Source: an uncultured Blautia sp.
GTDB taxonomy: Bacteria > Bacillota > Clostridia > Lachnospirales > Lachnospiraceae
Length of the DNA: 64,000 bases
Assembly: GCA_900539525.1 (NCBI GenBank)
Contig: UQCM01000004.1
Coordinates: 1-64,000, forward strand
Reading direction: 5' to 3'
The notes under the pieces are model-generated. The model was not told the origin of the DNA. It did not search any database and saw nothing but the letters and a program-made list of their open reading frames with translations. Positions 26,638 through 34,664 of the stretch are shown here, piece by piece (positions within the stretch are counted from its first letter, which is position 1; each line of letters opens with the position of its first letter). Position numbers and translations under genes: made by a program.

Positions 26638-29244
26638 ATGACAAACCAAACGCCCATACGGTCAGACAACAGGCGTGGACAAAATCTGCTGGAGGAGGCA
26701 AAGCAGGCCACGCCAATCGGTACTTTTTTTGAGCAGCTGAAGGATCCTCTGATCTACACGCTTCTGGCGGCTGCTGTGATTTCTACTCTGTTAGGTGAGA
26801 TCGGTGATACGACGATTATTCTTGTAGTTATATTTGTAAATGCTGTGATCGGTGTGATCCAGGAGGGAAAGGCAAGACGTGCCCTGGAGGCACTGAAGGA
26901 ACTGACGAGTCCTACTGCGCTCGTTGATCTGGATGGTGTCCCCACAGAGATTCCGGCAAGGGACCTGATCGTCGGAGATAAGGTATATCTGGAAGCGGGG
27001 CGGCAGGTGCCTGCGGACCTTCTGCTGACCTCTGTGACGGATCTGAAGATTGAGGAGTCCGCACTGACCGGTGAATCACTGCCTGTGGAAAAAGATCTTC
27101 GGTCTGAAAATAAGGCATTTATGTCTACGAATGTCACTTACGGAAAAGGGGAGGGCACGGTGACGGCCATCGGCATGGATACGGAAATCGGAAAGATCGC
27201 CAGACTTATCAGTGAAGCGCCATCTCAGATGACACCTCTTCAGAAGCGGCTGGGAGATCTGGGAAAGCTCTTAAGCATCGTCTCTGTTTTTCTGTGTATG
27301 ATGCTCTTTTTCATTGCCCTTCTTCAAAAAAGAGATGTGATGGAGATGCTTATTACGGCAATCTCGCTGGCTGTGGCTGCCGTACCGGAAGGACTTCCGG
27401 CCGTGGTCACCATGGTTCTGGCTCTGAGCGTTTCCCGCATGGTAAAAGTAAACACCATCGTGAAGCGGCTGCCAAGTGTCGAGACCCTTGGTTCGGTCAG
27501 TGTTGTCTGTTCGGATAAGACGGGTACGCTTACGCAGAATAAAATGTCTGTCAGTCTGTGCTATACCAACGGAGAGCTTCTGGAGGTCTCTGCTCTGAAC
27601 TCCTCTTCGAATGAGCATTTTCTGAACGGATTTCTGCTTTGCAACGATGCGGTCGCCTCTGAGAAAACACGGCTTGGGGATCCCACGGAGCTGGCTCTTC
27701 TGGATATGGGCAGCCTCTGCCATCTGTCCGTGGAACCGTTAAAGCAACGCCTTCCCCGTATACGGGAGATTCCTTTCAGCTCCGAGCGCAAGATGATGAC
27801 GACGCTCCACAAAAACGGTTCTTCCACCGTCTCCTATACAAAAGGGTCACCCGATGATATCCTGGCAGGATGCAGTCAGATTCTGCTGGGCGGGAAGATC
27901 CGTCCCCTGACGGCCGGACACCGCACGGATATCCGCCGCATGCTGGACAAGCTGTCCTCACGGGCTCTGCGTGTTCTGGCTCTCGCCATGCGGACCGGGG
28001 ATCAGACACCGCAGGAGAAGGACATGATTTTTCTGGGGCTGGCAGGCATGAAGGATCCTGTCCGTCCGGAAGCGGCACAGGCTGTACATGAATTCAAACG
28101 GGCCGGTGTACGCACCGTGATGATCACCGGTGACCGGATCGATACCGCCCTGGCTATTGCGAGGGAGCTGGGGATTGCTTCTGAAAAGCATGAATGCATG
28201 ACGGGAAAGGAGCTGGAGAAGCTGTCAGCTCCCGAGCTGGCTGCCGCTGCCGCACGCACAAATGTCTATGCCCATGTCTCTCCGGAGCACAAGATGCGGA
28301 TCGTGGAAGCCCTGAAATCCTCCGGGAAGATCGTTGCCATGACAGGAGACGGTGTGAATGACGCTCCCTCCCTGAAGACCGCCGATGTGGGCATTGCCAT
28401 GGGAATTACCGGAACCGATGTTGCCAAAAATGCAGCCGATCTGGTACTGACGGATGATAATTTCGCCACGATTGCAAAGGCCATTGCCGCAGGAAGAGGC
28501 ATTTATGAAAACATCAGGAAATCCGTGCTTTTTCTGCTTTCTTCTAATTTTGGCGAGATCATTACCATGCTTTTTGCCATCCTGCTGGGGCTGGCATCCC
28601 CGCTGAAGCCTTCCCACATCCTCTGGATCAACCTGATCACGGATTCTCTTCCGGCTCTGGCACTGGGAATCGACTGCAGCCGCCGTACCCGCTTTATGGA
28701 CCGGCCGCCCCGTCCGAAAAATGAAAGCCTCTTTGCAGAGGGAGGTCTTTCCTGTACTCTCCTGTACGGCTGCCTGATCGCCTTTATCAGCATGACGGCA
28801 TTTCTGCAGCTCCCCGTCAGTATCCTGCTGGCAGAACATCAGAAGATCACTCTTGGCTCTCTGCAGCTCCTTCTAAGAGACAGTGATCTGCTGGCCCGGT
28901 CACAGACCTATGCCTTTACCGTACTGGGAATTACCCAGCTCTTTCACGCCATCGGCATGAGAGATGTAACGACCTCCTTTTTCCGGATGGATCACCTGTC
29001 CAACAAGCTGATGGTCACTGCCTTTTTTGCCGGTATCGGACTGCAGCTTCTGGTGACGGAGATTCCTTACTTTATTCAGGTATTCGGAACCAGCCATCTT
29101 ACCCTGCCCGAATGGGGACAGATGATTCTCCTGGCTTCCATGCCGCTTCTGGTTCATGAGCTGCTGATCCTGCTTGGCAAAGCTCTGGCTCATACGGAAT
29201 CCCCGACTGCCGGACCGGGAACCAGTCCTGCTGTTTCTGAATAA
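26638..29244 (+). CDS. Cation-transporting P-type ATPase (Ca2+-type, P2)
   Basis: An 868-residue P2-type ATPase, probably exporting Ca2+. The landmarks are ESALTGESLPV, the M4 ion site PEGLPAVVT, the phosphorylated Asp293 in DKTGTLTQNK, GDGVNDAPSL (570-579) and the M6 segment NLITDSLPALALGID; about ten membrane segments are present. The start at 26638 has AAGGGGG eight bases upstream. Family members usually have about 30 more N-terminal residues before the GxNxL motif (here GQNLLEE); this copy starts just before it, and an R2 element ends 52 bases upstream, so the N-terminus may have been shortened. No regulator lies beside it. The Ca2+ assignment is by motif, not proof. Confidence 0.93.
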   Translation: MTNQTPIRSDNRRGQNLLEEAKQATPIGTFFEQLKDPLIYTLLAAAVISTLLGEIGDTTIILVVIFVNAVIGVIQEGKARRALEALKELTSPTALVDLDGVPTEIPARDLIVGDKVYLEAGRQVPADLLLTSVTDLKIEESALTGESLPVEKDLRSENKAFMSTNVTYGKGEGTVTAIGMDTEIGKIARLISEAPSQMTPLQKRLGDLGKLLSIVSVFLCMMLFFIALLQKRDVMEMLITAISLAVAAVPEGLPAVVTMVLALSVSRMVKVNTIVKRLPSVETLGSVSVVCSDKTGTLTQNKMSVSLCYTNGELLEVSALNSSSNEHFLNGFLLCNDAVASEKTRLGDPTELALLDMGSLCHLSVEPLKQRLPRIREIPFSSERKMMTTLHKNGSSTVSYTKGSPDDILAGCSQILLGGKIRPLTAGHRTDIRRMLDKLSSRALRVLALAMRTGDQTPQEKDMIFLGLAGMKDPVRPEAAQAVHEFKRAGVRTVMITGDRIDTALAIARELGIASEKHECMTGKELEKLSAPELAAAAARTNVYAHVSPEHKMRIVEALKSSGKIVAMTGDGVNDAPSLKTADVGIAMGITGTDVAKNAADLVLTDDNFATIAKAIAAGRGIYENIRKSVLFLLSSNFGEIITMLFAILLGLASPLKPSHILWINLITDSLPALALGIDCSRRTRFMDRPPRPKNESLFAEGGLSCTLLYGCLIAFISMTAFLQLPVSILLAEHQKITLGSLQLLLRDSDLLARSQTYAFTVLGITQLFHAIGMRDVTTSFFRMDHLSNKLMVTAFFAGIGLQLLVTEIPYFIQVFGTSHLTLPEWGQMILLASMPLLVHELLILLGKALAHTESPTAGPGTSPAVSE

Positions 29245-29259
29245 GAAAACGGGCATGCA

Positions 29260-29288
29260 AAAAATCCCCCGGTGGTTCTGCCGGGGGA
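29260..29288 (-). terminator. Terminator after the DUF1622 gene
   Basis: On the minus strand, CCCCCGGCAGAACC and CCGGGGG form a strong stem followed by ATTTTTTG. It lies 35 bases after the DUF1622 stop, at the convergent end with the ATPase gene, which it may also serve weakly. Confidence 0.85.
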
Positions 29289-29322
29289 TGAAACATTCTG
29301 AATGGTTCCAGACGTTGAACTT

Positions 29323-29649
29323 TTATTCCATATTGATTCCTTTTTCTTCCTCCTTGATCTCCCAGTGGATTAAAAAGGTGAGGGCCGCACGCAGGACGAT
29401 GATTCCTGCCACAATGCTGATCTCTTTCCATTCACGCACCACAACCGTACGCAGCACCTCGCTGCCCAGCTTGAACTCCAGTCCCATGGCCAGACCCTTT
29501 GCCAGTGCGATCCTTGTGTCAGGGCATCGGCTCAGATATTTATAAAAGCCTACGATCCCCGACCAGATAATGATCCCTACGCCGATAAACTCAAATAAAA
29601 GAATGGCGGCATTTGCAATATTCTCAAGCATTATTTCCAGAAACTCCAT
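29323..29649 (-). CDS. DUF1622 family membrane protein
   Basis: A 108-residue membrane protein with two clear hydrophobic segments (about 12-35 and 78-95) and the family's central motif RIALAKGLAMGLEFKLGSEVL (first 18 residues visible at about 46-63). This matches DUF1622 proteins, whose function is unknown. AAGGAGAAAAGAC precedes the ATG. It is a single-gene unit: a strong terminator follows it and an R1 copy precedes it. Confidence 0.9.
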   Translation of the reverse strand: MEFLEIMLENIANAAILLFEFIGVGIIIWSGIVGFYKYLSRCPDTRIALAKGLAMGLEFKLGSEVLRTVVVREWKEISIVAGIIVLRAALTFLIHWEIKEEEKGINME

Positions 29650-29674
29650 GTCTTTTCTCCTTTATCTGATGTTG

Positions 29675-29724
29675 GTAACTGTTCAGAGCCTAGCAGAGCA
29701 GTTTTACGAATGGCTCTGAACAAT
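29675..29724. repeat. R1 repeat copy c (short, both ends)
   Basis: AACTGTTCAGAGCC at the left and GGCTCTGAACAA at the right are inverted repeats around about 25 bases that include TTTTACGAATGGC, an R1 inner block. It is a short internally deleted copy between the glycosylase and DUF1622 genes. Confidence 0.8.
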
Positions 29725-29805
29725 CGCTGATTTTGTACTCTTCGTTCACAACGGTTCCTGTATCGTAACTGCTGCAAACCCGGATTTATCCGCACCGCTT
29801 TCTTT

Positions 29806-30624
29806 TCATTTCCGGGGTGCCTTTTGTAATTCATAGTAAAACGCATATTGCTGGAGGATTCCTGCAAATCCCTGATACCGTTCAAAAGGAAAACCATCCG
29901 GATAGTGGTTTTCCAGCATATCTTTGATATGGGTATCCACCGGGAAGGCGTCCACGTGATGCAGCGCAAACAGGCAGATACACTCCGCTACCTTGATTCC
30001 CACACCGCACAGCTTCATAAGCTCTGCTCTTGCTGCCTCATAATCCATCTGCCCGATCATTTCCAGGGAAACCCGCCCGTCTGCAATCATGCACGCTGTA
30101 TTCCGGATATACTTTGCACGGTAGCCCAGACCGCAGGATCCAAGTTCTTCCTGACTGCAGCCAGCCAGGGCCTCCGGGGTGGGGAAGGTATGATACTCTA
30201 TCCCTTCCGGTGTGGTCCTCTTCTCGCCAAAGTGGAGACAAAGAGCTTCCACACACTTCCGGATCCGTGGAATATTGTTCTGCTGAGAAATGATAAAGCT
30301 GATGATCACCTCCCACAGCTCCTGACGCAGGATTCTCATACCTGCCCCACATTGTACTGCCGCATTCAGATAGGCGTCCGCCTCGTCCACCAACTCCACG
30401 ATCGCCCCATAATCCGTATCCAGATCAAAATACTCCCTCCAGCGGGATGCAAATTCCTCCTCTGTACAGGAAAAGGAAACATTATTACCCTCCTGCGTGA
30501 TCTCCAGATATTCCCCATATGCCACCAGGCGGTAACGATTTCCATCAACAGGATGCATACGGAAGCACTGTCCTGAATTGCATATTTTATGTATGTCAAA
30601 GTCCCTGATCTTCTTTCGTATCAT
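29806..30624 (-). CDS. 8-oxoguanine / N-glycosylase DNA lyase of the OGG1 family
   Basis: A 272-residue base-excision repair enzyme. It has the N-terminal OGG domain (IHKICNSGQCFRMHPVDGNRY, first 20 about residues 11-30) and the helix-hairpin-helix-GPD core LCGVGIKVAECICLFAL followed by FPVDTHI. Lys211 (catalytic nucleophile) and Asp230 are in place, as in OGG1, so it is a bifunctional glycosylase/AP-lyase; 8-oxoguanine is the expected lesion. The start at 30624 follows GAGAGGAAAG; an upstream frame to 30663 runs into an R1 copy. It stands alone on the minus strand. Confidence 0.93.
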   Translation of the reverse strand: MIRKKIRDFDIHKICNSGQCFRMHPVDGNRYRLVAYGEYLEITQEGNNVSFSCTEEEFASRWREYFDLDTDYGAIVELVDEADAYLNAAVQCGAGMRILRQELWEVIISFIISQQNNIPRIRKCVEALCLHFGEKRTTPEGIEYHTFPTPEALAGCSQEELGSCGLGYRAKYIRNTACMIADGRVSLEMIGQMDYEAARAELMKLCGVGIKVAECICLFALHHVDAFPVDTHIKDMLENHYPDGFPFERYQGFAGILQQYAFYYELQKAPRK

Positions 30625-30647
30625 CTGTGCTTTCCTCTCTAATCTGA

Positions 30648-30717
30648 AACTGTTCAGAGGCATGCAGATTTATAAATCATTACCGTGGTAAGTCTGCGGA
30701 TGGATTTGAACAGTTAC
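30648..30717. repeat. R1 repeat copy d
   Basis: AACTGTTCAGAG with GCATGCAGATTTATAAAT at the left matches the 60188 copy, and TTTGAACAGTTAC closes the right end as an inverted repeat. It lies upstream of the glycosylase gene in a 418-base gap (30625-31042) that also holds R3 and R5 pieces and no other gene. Confidence 0.85.
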
Positions 30718-30784
30718 TATGATGCTATACAGGTAACTATATCATCCGGCCTGCTCATTTTCAACAGGCAGATTTTGCTATCCG

Positions 30785-30857
30785 GTTACTGTTCACTCCG
30801 TGCGCTACTATCTGCTCCGCGACCGGTGATACACTTTGCGATGCACAGACAGGATAC
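30785..30857 (-). repeat. R3 repeat copy e (right half, reversed)
   Basis: Reading on the plus strand it starts TTACTGTTCACTCCGTG and includes TTTGCGATGCACAGA, which are the reverse complement of the right end of the full R3 copy at 42550-42703. Confidence 0.75.
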
Positions 30858-30897
30858 TTACAGAATCCTGTTTCTCTTGACACCCGTGTTACAATAA

Positions 30898-30962
30898 ATA
30901 TGAGTTGCCCGACAAATGAGCCTTACGTCGATTTTTCCGTGCTTCGCACTCTCAAAATCGAC
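30898..30962. repeat. R5 repeat copy b with hairpin
   Basis: The 27-base R5 block (30898-30924) is identical to that at 25672. It is followed by a hairpin GTCGATTTT / AAAATCGAC (30927-30935 and 30954-30962) with an inner GTGC/GCAC stem. It lies about 80 bases before the ArsR-type regulator gene. Confidence 0.75.
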
Positions 30963-31042
30963 GAAAACAATTGTTTTGCACCATCAGATTGATATGTAAC
31001 GTAACGATTCATTTATCACGCAATGCCAAAAGGAGGTTCCCG

Positions 31043-31405
31043 ATGACACCTAACGACGATACCCCAAAATGTGATTATATTCATGCACACCCTGAAATCA
31101 TTGATGCCGTTACAAACCAGATGCCGGATGAAGAACTTCTCTATGACCTGGCGGAGCTTTTCAAGGTCTTCGGCGATTCCACCAGGATCAAGATCCTGTA
31201 TGTCCTGCTGGAAAGCGAAATGTGCGTCTGCGATATCGCACAGCTGCTGAATATGACCCAGAGTGCCATATCTCATCAGCTCCGCATCCTGAAACAGAGC
31301 CGTCTGGTGAAATTCCGCCGGGAGGGAAAGACCATCTTCTACTCCCTGCAGGACGACCATGTGTGCAGTATCTTAAGCCAGGGACTGGAACATCTGGAGG
31401 AATAG
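31043..31405 (+). CDS. ArsR/SmtB family metal-sensing repressor
   Basis: A 120-residue winged-helix repressor that should leave DNA when it binds metal. Two metal sites are visible. The alpha-5 site residues Asp104, His106, His117 and Glu120 (QDDHVCSI...LEHLEE) match the Zn site of SmtB position by position. The alpha-3N-type residues Cys10 with His14/His16 (CDYIHAH) and Cys61-Val-Cys63 (EMCVCDI) match the CadC/ArsR kind. So Zn, Cd or Pb sensing is likely. The start at 31043 follows AAAAGGAGG. No metal exporter or metallothionein gene is adjacent, so the target may be elsewhere. Confidence 0.92.
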   Translation: MTPNDDTPKCDYIHAHPEIIDAVTNQMPDEELLYDLAELFKVFGDSTRIKILYVLLESEMCVCDIAQLLNMTQSAISHQLRILKQSRLVKFRREGKTIFYSLQDDHVCSILSQGLEHLEE

Positions 31406-31493
31406 CTCCTCCTGATGTCTCACCTGACACCAGTATCCCGCATTCTATCTGTTTCGTGCTCTGTGCGCTTGAAACAGTGGATACTTATCTGTT

Positions 31494-32309
31494 TTATATA
31501 CTTTTCAGCCATGTCTGTGCCAGTGTGATCCAGGACTGGCTTTCCGGGCAGACGGTTTCTCTTCTCTGGTTGTCCGTCAGTTCCGTAGCAAGAGAAAGTC
31601 CATGGATTCCTTTCTCATAAAGGTGGAACTCCACCGGGATCTTATGGCGCATCAGCGCCTGAACCCACAACAGGGAATTTTCCGCCGGAACGCTCTTATC
31701 CTCAAAGGTATGCCAGATGAAGGTCTTTGGCACCTGCTCTCCCACCTGTTTCTCGAGAGACATTCTGTCAAGCATGTCACCATCATCCTCTTCCCCCAGC
31801 AGGTTTCGGAAGCTTCCCTCATGCCAGTACTTCGGATCCGAGGTGATGACCGGATAACACAGCAACAGTGCGTTGGGGCGAAGCTTTTCTGTCTCGCAGC
31901 CGATGGCGTCTGCCAGAAACGGCTCGTTCCAGAACACACCGAAACTGGCAGCCAGATGGCCTCCTGCTGAAAATCCCATCACTGCGATCTTCTCCGGATT
32001 GATATGCCACTCTTTTGCATGCTCCCTCAGCAGGGATACTGCTCTTGCCACCTCTGTCAATGCCGTCGGATACTTCGCCGGTGCCACAGAATAGCGCAGT
32101 ACCGCCGCATGGAAACCCATATCCATGATTTTCAGGGCGATCGCCTCTGCCTCTCTGTCTGATGTTGCATAATAGGCACCGCCCGGACAGATCAGGACCA
32201 CCGGCCGGTCACCGATCGGAATATCCTCCGAGTATTCCCAAAAATATGTGCACATTCTGGCGTACTTTTCTGAACCCTTCTCCTGTATTGGTACAATCTC
32301 ATGGATCAT
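31494..32309 (-). CDS. Alpha/beta hydrolase, BD-FAE/acetylesterase-like
   Basis: A 271-residue cytoplasmic esterase of the alpha/beta hydrolase fold. The oxyanion motif CPGGAYYATSDREA, the nucleophile elbow MGFSAGGHLA (Ser), an Asp in TFEDKSVPAENS and the final His in KGIHGLSLA give a complete triad. Such enzymes often remove acetyl or other short acyl groups from plant or mucin sugars. A longer frame to 32405 exists, but a promoter with an extended -10 lies inside it and AGGAGG stands nine bases before the ATG at 32309, which decides the start. No signal peptide is present. Confidence 0.9.
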   Translation of the reverse strand: MIHEIVPIQEKGSEKYARMCTYFWEYSEDIPIGDRPVVLICPGGAYYATSDREAEAIALKIMDMGFHAAVLRYSVAPAKYPTALTEVARAVSLLREHAKEWHINPEKIAVMGFSAGGHLAASFGVFWNEPFLADAIGCETEKLRPNALLLCYPVITSDPKYWHEGSFRNLLGEEDDGDMLDRMSLEKQVGEQVPKTFIWHTFEDKSVPAENSLLWVQALMRHKIPVEFHLYEKGIHGLSLATELTDNQRRETVCPESQSWITLAQTWLKSI

Positions 32310-32378
32310 GTCATATCTCCTCCTGCCTTTGTCACCACTTTCCATTGGTATGAATGGTTCGATTTGATGTTTCATCTC

Positions 32379-32407
32379 ATTATACCAGTCTTTATGTTGA
32401 CCCACAA
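32379..32407 (-). promoter_or_regulatory. Promoter of the esterase gene
   Basis: On the minus strand, TTGTGG (32402-32407), a 17-base spacer and TGGTATAAT (-10 hexamer 32379-32384) form a strong sigma-A promoter about 70 bases before the chosen start. Confidence 0.8.
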
Positions 32408-32456
32408 CGAATAAAAAATTTTTTCGTCGACATATTTCTACATCCCATAATAAACG

Positions 32457-32605
32457 AAACGGGGAAGCTTTTGCCTCCCCATAGTCTCAATTCTCAATTA
32501 TATGTAAGATTTCTCTCCTTTATCTTTCAATAACGTCCTGAGCTTCACGAGCTCCTCTTTCAAGTTTGCATATAAAATCTCCGCCACACCGGTTCTTGTA
32601 TGTAC
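32457..32605 (-). pseudogene. Possible 3' remnant of a gene with terminator
   Basis: On the minus strand an open frame of 35 codons (32498-32605) reads like a protein C-terminus (LYANLKEELVKLRTLLKDKG) and is followed by a GGGGAGGC / GCTTCCCC hairpin with a T-rich tail (32457-32481). There is no start codon or ribosome site. Together with the promoter and a terminator this fills the gap 32310-32674. It may be the tail of a deleted gene; the family (perhaps a sulfatase C-terminus) is only a guess. Confidence 0.3.
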
Positions 32606-32606
32606 T

Positions 32607-32650
32607 TAAAAAAGGTATACCGTATTCTTCTACGATATACCTTTCCTCTT
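32607..32650 (-). terminator. Terminator after the secreted unknown protein gene
   Basis: On the minus strand, AAAGGTATA and TATACCTTT form a 9-bp stem with a 16-base loop, followed by TTT. It lies 25 bases after the stop at 32675. Confidence 0.8.
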
Positions 32651-32674
32651 TTTCACGATCCGACGCTGATCCCA

Positions 32675-33544
32675 TCATCCGGCAAACATGGCTTCCTCAA
32701 AGTACACACTGTGATCGGAATGGGTTTCCGCATCTTTGAACCAGCCTTTCTTTCCTTCTGCATTTCTGATCTGGAACCAGAGATTTCCTCTTTTTCTTGT
32801 GAGCCGCAGCGGTTTTACACGGTCACCCGGCTGAATACGAAAGCTTACTTTACTGCCGCCTGCTTTTGTGTATGCAGAAAAGCTTTCCTTTGCTGTCCAT
32901 TCTTTTTTCAGATACTCATACGGGAATTTCAGTGCATAGGAAGAGCCGCTCTGTACCATTCGGCTTCCTGCCAGCTTGTAGGTGACATCCACGCATACGA
33001 TTCCGGTTGACTTTCCCGTCTCCGACCATCGCACAGTCAGACTGTTATCGCCGACACGCTGAAGGATCCCTCTGGCCCAGCCGGAAAACAGCTTCTGTGT
33101 TTTATCCTCACTGTTGTTTCGGGACAGCTCTGTCAGATCTGCGATCTGCCTGAGTTTTTTATTTCTGTATTCCATGATCCGTATGGAAGTGATGTAGTCG
33201 TTATCGGAAATTCCTTCCATGTAAAGCAGTGTCTTTTTTGTTCCCACACGACAGAGATATACATTCCAGTAGTATTCACCGATGCCTCTTACAGTCTTCT
33301 CTTTTTTTCCGTCCAGATAGATATTCACTTCCTCCAGATAGTCGCCCGGTTCCTTTCCTTCCACGCAGACAAACTTCAGCGTATGCTTTTTCTTTCCTGT
33401 CAGCGTAGTCTGGTAGGTCTTTCCCTCCGTGAGCTTCTGAAAACGCGGTGCTGCCTGCGCCTCTGTCTTACTGTACAGGAATCCCGCACACAGCACGATC
33501 AGACATACGATCTGTTTCCATAATCTGTATTTTCCTTCTCTCAT
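32675..33544 (-). CDS. Secreted protein of unknown function with SH3-like C-terminus
   Basis: A 289-residue protein with a signal peptide (about 1-31, ending TEAQA) and no recognised family. Residues about 40-225 look like two beta-rich halves (KTYQTTLTGKKKHTLKFVC; TGIVCVDVTYKLAGSR), and the last 60 residues (about 232-285: IQPGDRVKPLRLTRKRGNLW, then FQIRNAEGKKGWF) resemble a bacterial SH3-type wall-binding domain. It is likely wall-associated. GGGAGGGATTTAC precedes the ATG. It is a single-gene unit with its own terminator, downstream of rsmA and an R1 copy. Confidence 0.75.
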   Translation of the reverse strand: MREGKYRLWKQIVCLIVLCAGFLYSKTEAQAAPRFQKLTEGKTYQTTLTGKKKHTLKFVCVEGKEPGDYLEEVNIYLDGKKEKTVRGIGEYYWNVYLCRVGTKKTLLYMEGISDNDYITSIRIMEYRNKKLRQIADLTELSRNNSEDKTQKLFSGWARGILQRVGDNSLTVRWSETGKSTGIVCVDVTYKLAGSRMVQSGSSYALKFPYEYLKKEWTAKESFSAYTKAGGSKVSFRIQPGDRVKPLRLTRKRGNLWFQIRNAEGKKGWFKDAETHSDHSVYFEEAMFAG

Positions 33545-33615
33545 GTAAATCCCTCCCTGTCATTTATTACAGACGAATCCGGGCCCGTTTACAAAATGTT
33601 CTCTCCTGATTCCCC

Positions 33616-33685
33616 TTTTTGCGAACGGGCTCTGAACCGTTAGTTAACTTGTTACCCATATACGCAGGCACCTCTGAACAGTAAC
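33616..33685. repeat. R1 repeat copy e
   Basis: TTTTTGCGAACGGGCTCTGA (33616-33635) followed by ACCGTTAG and a second end CCTCTGAACAGTAAC (33671-33685) are R1 blocks in reverse orientation. It lies between rsmA and the secreted protein gene. Confidence 0.7.
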
Positions 33686-33709
33686 CTGCCCTGAAACGTT
33701 TTCATATAT

Positions 33710-34567
33710 CTATTTCAGTGCGTCTGCCAGCAGTGCAAACTGCTCCAGTGTCAGTGCTTCCCCTCTGACGCTGGGAGAGACACCAAGGGAAGCGATCGCT
33801 TCTGCGATCTGTTCCTTTGAAGCAGTGATTTCAGGAGAATTGTTCAGGCCGTTCTGCAGTGTTTTCCTGCGCTGGTTGAAGGATGCCCGGATGATCCGGA
33901 ACATCAGTGCCTCATCCTTTACGGAAACCTTCGGCTGTGAATACCTGGTCAGACGGATCACCGCACTGCCCACATTCGGTCTCGGCATGAAACAGTTTGG
34001 CGGAACATTCGCCACGATGTATGGTTCGGCGTAATACTGGACGGCCAGTGAGAGTGCTCCGTAATCCTTGGTTCCCGGAAGCGCCTGCATCCTCTGTGCC
34101 ACCTCTTTTTGCACCATGACTGTGATACTGTCGACGGGCACATGGCTCTCGAACAGTCCCATGATGATCGGAGTCGTGATATAATAAGGGAGATTTGCCA
34201 CCACCTTGATCGGCTTTCCACCGTTCTGCTCTTCTGCAAGCTTTCTGATATCCACCTTCAGAACATCTTCGTTGATCACAGTCACATTATCATATTCTGC
34301 CAGCGTTTCATTCAGAATGGGGATCAGCGCCCTGTCGATCTCCACGGCGGTAACCTTTCCGGCTGCTTCTGCCAGATACTGGGTCATGGTTCCGATACCG
34401 GGCCCGATCTCCAGTACAAAGTCATCCTTCCCGATCTTGGCTGCTGCGATGATCTTATCCAGTACATGTCCGTCGATCAGAAAATTCTGCCCGAATTTCT
34501 TCTGAAACGCAAACTCGTATTTCTGGATGATTTCTATGGTTTTCCGGGGATTTGATAATTTTTCCAT
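33710..34567 (-). CDS. rsmA: 16S rRNA adenine-N6,N6-dimethyltransferase RsmA (KsgA)
   Basis: RsmA dimethylates two adenosines near the 3' end of 16S rRNA during 30S assembly. The 285-residue protein has the family start KKFGQNFLIDGHVLDKI, the SAM-binding EIGPGIGTMTQYLAE (about 53-67) and the catalytic NLPYYITTPI. GAGGTAAGA precedes the ATG. It is the last gene of the thrS-metG-tatD-rsmA run; an R1 copy lies in the 97 bases after tatD. The rnmV (ribonuclease M5) gene often found between tatD and rsmA is absent here. Confidence 0.97.
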   Translation of the reverse strand: MEKLSNPRKTIEIIQKYEFAFQKKFGQNFLIDGHVLDKIIAAAKIGKDDFVLEIGPGIGTMTQYLAEAAGKVTAVEIDRALIPILNETLAEYDNVTVINEDVLKVDIRKLAEEQNGGKPIKVVANLPYYITTPIIMGLFESHVPVDSITVMVQKEVAQRMQALPGTKDYGALSLAVQYYAEPYIVANVPPNCFMPRPNVGSAVIRLTRYSQPKVSVKDEALMFRIIRASFNQRRKTLQNGLNNSPEITASKEQIAEAIASLGVSPSVRGEALTLEQFALLADALK

Positions 34568-34583
34568 TCTTACCTCAATCTTT

Positions 34584-34634
34584 GTAACTATTCAGATTCC
34601 ATTCGCAAAATTGCCTCTGCGAGGCTTTCCTTTT
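34584..34634 (+). repeat. R1 repeat copy f
   Basis: GTAACTATTCAGATTCC, then ATTCGCAAAATTGCCTCTGC and GAGGCTTTCC, match copies a and b. It lies between tatD and rsmA. Confidence 0.8.
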
Positions 34635-34664
34635 TATATCCTGTTATGTTCGCCGGCAAATGCA

